Assembly (NCBI GenBank): GCA_013350335.1 | Contig: CM023536.1 | Span: 10,250,207 to 10,314,206, forward strand | From: Chimonanthus salicifolius | Taxonomy: Eukaryota; Streptophyta; Magnoliopsida; Laurales; Calycanthaceae | DNA: 64,000 nucleotides | Direction of reading: 5' to 3' | Shown here: in pieces, positions 59,142 through 64,000 of the stretch | Layout of the letters: each line of letters begins with the position of its first letter | Numbering within the stretch: the first letter of the stretch is position 1 | The notes under the pieces: model-generated | Databases searched by the model: none | Seen by the model: the letters and a program-made list of their open reading frames with translations, nothing else | What the model was told of the DNA's origin: nothing | Made by a program: the position numbers and the translations under genes

Positions 59142-59733
59142 TCATTGCCCAAGAATCTGGGCCTGGGTGGGCTCAAATTCAGGGTTAAGTCTAGCTACGA
59201 AGGCAAAAATCCGTTGTTGCTCGACATACTGGTGAAACGTCAGAGCATCTGCCGGATTGAAGTTGATCAAGTTCCAACCAACTGGATTGCAAAGATGAAT
59301 AGTATTGAATGAGAGATAACTCCCCCTGTCGGAGAGTGGCAGCAATCTGAGATAATTCATATATACGAGCAAAATTATTTTCATCAGAATACAAAGTCTT
59401 CACAGTGTCCCATATAGCTTTGGCGGTGGGAAGAGCATAGACGAGACGCCGCACATGGGCGTCCATAGAATGAAAAAACCAAGCCTGGACCAGAGAGTTA
59501 TTTGCATTCCAAACGGAGAATTTTGGATCAGTCTTAGCCGGTTGGGTAGTCGTACCATAAATATATGAAGAGAGTTGCTTCGCATTTAAAAACAATGTGG
59601 CAGAATGGGACCACTCAAAGTAGTTCGTCTCATTGAGCAATACCGTCGTGATCCGACCAATTTGTGGGGAGTCGGGAGAGGCAACATCTGAACTGGAAGG
59701 ACCAAAAGAAGATGATGGAGTAGCAGTAGTCAT
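59142..59733 (-). pseudogene. Copia-2 gag (UBN2-type)
   Basis: The probable start is the second ATG (59733, MTTATPSSS); the first, at 59754, is seven codons upstream. The core shows NYFEWSHSATLFLNAK, AKAIWDTVKTLYSDENN and YYSSLQSSWLELDQL. A frameshift near 59258 moves the rest (ALTFHQYVEQQRIFAFVARL) to another frame, and a TGA at 59142-59144 ends it. Confidence 0.88.
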
Positions 59734-59754
59734 AATCCTAGGCCAAACACCCAA

Positions 59755-60677
59755 TCAGATAGTAGTAGCAGCGGAGAGAAGCAAAAAATCATCCAAGTCC
59801 AAGAACTGCCTCAAATCTGAGAAGAAGCAGCGGGAAATGGGCCCCACAAGGTACAAACCAGTCGCAGATCCGTATGCAGAAGAGACAGACTATTGTAGAG
59901 TAATAACCAACCAGATGCACCCAAAGAAGCTCTCAGATGAGGAAGAAACTTGTCCCAGACAACAGTTATGAAGAGAAAACATCGGATAGAGGGGCCCACC
60001 AGTGATGAAAGGAGGGACCCACGAATGTGATTGATTCCTGCTGAAGGGGCGACTGTGATGGAGTGTAACTAGTATGTGCTGGTTCTATCAGCAACCAGAT
60101 CGAAGGAAGAAACCAATCTGTTCAGGCTGCAGACGTCCCAAGAGGCAGATCTGTAGAACAGCAAAAAGAGGGGCCCACCTGAGATGAAAGGTGGGACTTA
60201 CCAGCTCGATGTGGTCCCAAGGCAAGGATGAAACCAGAAGGGAAAGATCCGTGAGGGGTTTCAGCAGAGTGCAGTAGATCGAAGAAGAAATCCCTAGAAA
60301 AAACTTGTCCCAGCGGAAACAACAGCGAGAAGAAGAACATATTTAGGGGGCCCCACCGTGGACCGAAGCAGTAAGTCAACCTTATGCGATGGAAGGTGGG
60401 CCAGGGGCGACACCAATGGTAGAGATCCGAGGGGCAGCAGAGCTAGATCCATGCAGATCCAAACCAGAAACCGAAAATAGTGAGTTTCCGGTCGTTAACT
60501 GTGAAGAAAAACACAGAACCAGGAATAGAAATCCAACCTTACGGAAGGATTCCTCTGTCAAAAACGACAGGGAAGGAGAGATTTCTGGTGACGAAACCTT
60601 CACCGGTGACACTGATGGTCGCCGGAAAAAAAAAATTCTAAGGCGGCAATGAAAAATGGAGGTCAAGGACCTTTCCT
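59755..60677 (-). other. Copia-2 untranslated leader
   Basis: This lies between the primer-binding site and gag and is more GC-rich than the flanks. Open frames on both strands here have no known domain. Confidence 0.6.
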
Positions 60678-60690
60678 GGCTTTGATACCA
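60678..60690 (-). other. Copia-2 primer-binding site
   Basis: TGGTATCAAAGCC directly after the 5' LTR; one G-to-A change from the initiator Met-tRNA complement. Confidence 0.88.
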
Positions 60691-60958
60691 TGTAGAAATT
60701 AAATATGAAAATAAGGAAAAGGGACAGAGAAATAATGTAAAAGCAGAGAATTATCTCTGTCAATGTATTAATCTTGTATACCTCTTAGAGGTTACAGTGT
60801 TTAAATAGAAAAGGAAGAGACAATCTAGGGAATAATAAAGGAAATACAATAAGAGTATCTTAATTACAATCTATTTGTGTTGACCTTCAATATACAATGA
60901 ATCTAGACATTAACTGGGGCCCACATCACTAGACGTGTGACGTGTGGGTCCTACAACA
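60691..60958 (-). repeat. Copia-2 5' LTR
   Basis: TGTAGAAATTAAATATG...GGTCCTACAACA, 268 bp. Confidence 0.95.
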
Positions 60959-60971
60959 GACCCCCTGTCAG

Positions 60972-61052
60972 TGTAGCCCAAAACAAAGCGGTGAGGGCCC
61001 ACGTGGGGCCCAAAGCGAACAATATTGTGATGGATAGGGTCGGATCGTTACA
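60972..61052 (+). repeat. TRIM LTR3, internally deleted
   Basis: It may begin TGTAGC but jumps at once to CCAAAACAAAGC, keeping only the last part of the LTR through GGATCGTTACA. The deletion also removed the second polypurine tract. Confidence 0.75.
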
Positions 61053-61057
61053 ATTGT

Positions 61058-62448
61058 CTACAACAAACAGTCACCATTAAACCTCATATTGGATTTCTAA
61101 TCTTGAGTTGTCCAAACTAAAACAAACGAGTAGAAGTCCAACCTGACCATTTCTCCACACACCATTTTACACACATTGTCTCCTCTTCATGCTTATCCAG
61201 TATACTCTCAATATTTCCATTAGAAATGGGTTTTTTGTTTTTGTCAATGGTTGCGGAGTAATTGTGCTAAAGCCCTACAATAGGTCTCTTGTATGTTGGT
61301 ATAACCCACGTTCAAAGTATTCATTTTTCACCCTTTCTTTTGTAGGTTGTCTTCATACAAAATAACCTTTCATGTTGATCTACCTAGCATTTATCGTTCT
61401 CCAGAATACTTAATTCTTGTTTTTATGTGTGATATATTACTCTTCTAAAGTTTCATAATATGGCTCAAAAGGCAAACACCTTGGTATTGGCACAATCTTG
61501 ATATTTTCTTTATTCCTAGAAAAAAAAGCATAAAATCTAAGAGAAATATATAGAAAAGAAAATGGAAACCCTAAAAAGGATATTCAAAGCAAAATTGATG
61601 CACTAAAAGCTAAGTAGATAACTGAGAGTGAATTGCCACTATGGCTAAAGGTAGAACTTCATAAGACAATTAGACTTGCATTTTTATATGGAGTTGAGGG
61701 CGATAAATGAAAAATACAATAAATGATGGGGGTGATGAATATGCTAATTTAAGCATTAAAAAGAATGCCAAATTAGGAACGAGTATGAAAAAGAATCTAA
61801 AGGGCCCTCCAATAGAAATTAAAGAAATGAATTGAGATGATTTATGCATGTAGGAAGACCACGACCATCCCCCATAAGAAGAATTGGGGTTGGGAAGGGC
61901 AGAAGGGAGGGAAGGGGAGGGGAATGTCTCAAACAAGATACATGCTTCTTGATGTTGATGATGATGACAAGATGTCAAAGACAATAACAAAATAAAAATA
62001 TGATATGCAGTGTTCTATTTTTTATTAAGTTAGTAGATATAGAAAATTCAATAAGCACTGAAAATACTATTTTATATTCAAGATGGTTAATTTTTAAAAT
62101 ATTTGTCACCATATAGCATTTGTACTTTAAGAAATTCAAAGATATTTTGAAGTTATTGTTATATGTAATGTGTAACTTTGCTTTATTCTTCCATTTATGT
62201 TAATCTAATGATAGCATTAAGGATCAATGCACTATCATTTCAATGGTTTCAGAAAAAAACAAATTTTTGTTAGTTCATTAAGACTAAGACTTTTGGGAGA
62301 AAATGCAACATTCTACAAGTTCACTATTTGAGCTTTTAGACTCCGTGTACAATGAATTTGTCTTAGCCTCAGCCAACTTTCACAAGAAACAATTTTCTCA
62401 ATCAATTTCTTCAAAGAAAAGGTACAAGAGAAAAATATACAAACTTAC
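61058..62448. other. Rest of the starch synthase intron, donor side
   Basis: AT-rich, no supported exon. Open frames such as 61670-61990 lack any family resemblance. Confidence 0.4.
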
Positions 62449-62522
62449 TTTCTTTGTAGCGGTTAAAAGCCCGTTCTAAAGCCCAATTCAAGGATCCTTC
62501 ATCAATGCCTTCAAAGACATAC
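62449..62522 (-). CDS. Starch synthase-like (GT5) gene, penultimate exon
   Basis: A 74-bp exon on the minus strand, from a pyrimidine-rich TTTCTCCAAG acceptor to a GTAAGT donor. It encodes YVFEGIDEGSLNWALERAFN and RYKE, matching the block in starch/glycogen synthases that follows the glucan-synthase active region (x-F-x-D-E-x-x-L-x-x-A-L-x-R-A). It ends with one base that joins the exon at 52566-52675 in frame, giving RYKEKADDW. Upstream exons with the ADP-glucose-binding K-x-G-G-L motif are not visible in the last 1.5 kb and should lie beyond the window. Confidence 0.75.
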
Positions 62523-62645
62523 CTTGGAGAAAGGAGAAAAAAGACTAGTGTCACCTATAAGAACTATTACATATAAATAAAATCACTTGCTAATGAAAGC
62601 AATCGGCATGATGGAAAAAAATAAAATTAAAAAAAAGGGGTGTTC

Positions 62646-62693
<48 letters not shown>

Positions 62694-63330
62694 ATATGTC
62701 AAAGGGACAGATTTCAAGCTTCCACTTTTAATGATTAGCATGTCTGACAACAAAACCCAGTTAACACCTTGGATAGCTCCAGTTTGCACCTTGCGTATCT
62801 AAGGCATGCTCATCTGTCTTAGCCTAGGGTTTCTTATAATAAGCCTTTTGTTTAGGTTTCTCAGTATAAGTAGTTAACATAGAGTAATTATTAGCAATGC
62901 TTAATTAGCAACTCTAAGTATTAGATAATATATGTATACATGAATAAAGTGCATACCTATATAATGTGTTTGGAAGCTCAATTGTGAATATATTTTGGAG
63001 CTTTGGATGAGTACTATGTTGTATAGAGACTTCAAAATGTGTGATATACTAGTGTGGACACTAGTAGACACTCATATCCGTTCTTCATGGACTATTTTAG
63101 TGCTTTTTAACTTTGTTTTCTAAGATGACTAAAATATCACTACATATTTTCCCTCTTAAAACCTTTGCCACCTAAATGTCTAGAGTAAAACTAGTATATT
63201 ATGTTTCATTAGTGTTATTTTTCCACCTTATTTTCATTTAAAATAAACATATTTAATTTTATTTAAATATGGTGGCTTCTCCCCCTATCCTATTTTTTTG
63301 GGTTCACCATGTCCAACACCTCATACCCCT
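62523..63330. other. Intron sequence of the starch synthase-like gene
   Basis: AT-rich; (AT)n microsatellite at 62650-62690. A minus-strand open frame at 62583-62789 runs through the microsatellite and is not accepted as an exon. Confidence 0.4.
62650..62690. repeat. (AT)n microsatellite
   Basis: About 20 uninterrupted AT units. Confidence 0.95.
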
Positions 63331-63969
63331 AGATCAAGTTCCACAGAGCCTAACATGTCTAGGAGTGAACCGTGAATCGTGAGTCGTAAATCGTAGAATA
63401 GTAAGATTCATAAAAATGCATTAGAAGTCAAGTTTTTACATTCCAAAATACAATATATTGTACACCATACATTATACAATATAACAATATACTGTTATAC
63501 ACCATACAATAGTATGACTGTGGAAGGGAAATTGTTGACATACATAGCATTATATAAGTCATGCGAATGATAACATAGAAAAAATGAAAAGAGCAGAACA
63601 ATGGAAGAAAAGAAATAGAAAAAAAATGAAAACAATCAAACAGAACAGTAGGCGAGGACCTACAACTTAATTACATATACATACGTCATGCAAATCATAA
63701 ATAAGAAAAACGAATAGAAAAAGAGAAGAAACAAAAATAGAAAAGAACTATCAAGAGACGGAAGACAACGAGGATAAGAAGATAAGCAGCAGCAAAAGAA
63801 GAAAAAAGAAAGCAGAGAAAGAAAAGAGAAGAAGATTTTCAGAAGAAGAGAAGAAGAAGAAGAAAAACAAAAACAAAGAAAGAAAAGAGAAGAAGATTTT
63901 TAGAAGAGGAGAAAAACGAAAACAGACAAAGAAAAATATAGGTATGTTAGGCTCTGTGGAACTTGATCT
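63331..63969. mobile_element. Inverted-repeat-bounded element at the window edge
   Basis: AGATCAAGTTCCACAGAGCC (with TAACAT following) at 63331-63356 is repeated exactly inverted at 63944-63969, a perfect 26-base inverted repeat. A weaker match (CCAACAC) lies further out. The interior has clustered AATCGT/GAGTCGT words at 63370-63395, ATACAATAT-type words, and a purine-rich tract (63730-63920) with a GAAAAGAGAAGAAGATTTT duplication. The outer boundary may lie past the window. Confidence 0.55.
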
Positions 63970-64000
63970 ATCAGAGATGTGTTGGCGCAGACCCATTCGG

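Larger units (their letters stand above)
55340..60958 (-). mobile_element. Copia-2, full-length Ty1/copia retrotransposon
   Basis: Bounded by LTRs 55340-55608 and 60691-60958 with a perfect target duplication GACCC (55335-55339, 60959-60963). Minus strand, copia domain order. The LTRs differ by seven substitutions (six transitions) and one indel over 268 bp, so it is older than Copia-1. The coding region has at least four stops and four frameshifts and a destroyed gag zinc knuckle. It lies in the same orientation as the host starch synthase-like gene, so its LTR poly(A) signals could act on that gene's transcript. Confidence 0.95.
54736..61052 (+). mobile_element. Three-LTR TRIM array interrupted by Copia-2
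   Basis: Order: LTR1 54736-54927, interior 54928-55064, LTR2 55065-55257, second interior from 55258, Copia-2, a few interior bases, truncated LTR3 ending 61052. A perfect 5-bp target duplication ATTGT (54731-54735, 61053-61057) encloses the whole array. Each intact LTR is followed after two bases by TGGTATCAGAGC (54930-54941, 55260-55271), the initiator Met-tRNA primer site. LTR2 is preceded by a polypurine tract (AAGGGGGGGTGGA). No coding capacity. It is antisense to the host gene. Confidence 0.9.
52676..62448 (-). other. 9.8-kb intron of the starch synthase-like gene
   Basis: Donor GTAAGT (62443-62448 on the minus strand) and acceptor TGTGCAG. About 6.3 kb of it is the TRIM array with Copia-2 inside. 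Outside the elements no other exon is visible: 52676-53256 and 53697-54730 are AT-rich. The intron would be near 3.4 kb without the nest. Confidence 0.65.

Noticed and set aside
62583..62789. Minus-strand open frame in the starch synthase intron region, possibly an upstream exon
   Set aside because: It runs through the (AT)n tract and lacks the expected K-x-G-G-L block of GT5 enzymes; splice sites are not convincing.

Overview
This is an AT-rich flowering-plant nuclear segment: spliced genes with GT-AG introns, Ty1/copia elements primed by initiator Met-tRNA, TRIMs, hAT/Mutator/Stowaway-type MITEs and SINE-like repeats. The species cannot be named from the sequence; nothing shows horizontal transfer or bacterial DNA.

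Genes. (1) 8168-14760 (+): a complete nine-exon KUP/HAK/KT potassium transporter of the KUP1/POT1 type (746 codons), with one GC-AG intron. (2) 39836-42487 (+): a two-exon bHLH transcription factor with a C-terminal ACT-like domain (238 codons, bHLH51-like), with a TRIM in its intron. (3) 48918-49565 (+): an intronless MYB44/73/77-type gene whose R2 repeat is scrambled and partly deleted while the reading frame stays open. (4) 52566-62522 (-): the last two exons of a GT5 starch-synthase-like gene, separated by an intron of about 9.8 kb that holds a nest of retroelements. The rest of that gene lies beyond the right edge. These four genes share no visible pathway.

Mobile DNA. Copia-1 (16909-22476, minus) has 205-208 bp LTRs with two substitutions between them and TSD AGATA; it sits inside an older LTR. 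Copia-2 (55340-60958, minus) has 268-269 bp LTRs with seven substitutions and TSD GACCC. It sits inside a three-LTR TRIM array (54736-61052, TSD ATTGT), inside the starch-synthase intron. Both polyproteins carry many stops and frameshifts. A second, older TRIM (40117-40434, TSD CATGA) lies in the bHLH intron.

Small DNA elements are dense between genes: a hAT-like family rich in the palindrome TATCGGCCGATA (28910-29258, about 33080-33501, 43854-44874), hAT-like CGGGT-rich elements (27559-27932, 38630-38968, about 43418-43688), Mutator-like MITEs with internal tandem repeats (309-511, 7584-7910, 36553-37013), Stowaway elements (46079-46259, 47372-47788, 51699-51887), other hairpin MITEs, and two SINE-like families. 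The remaining sequence is AT-rich and shows no supported genes.
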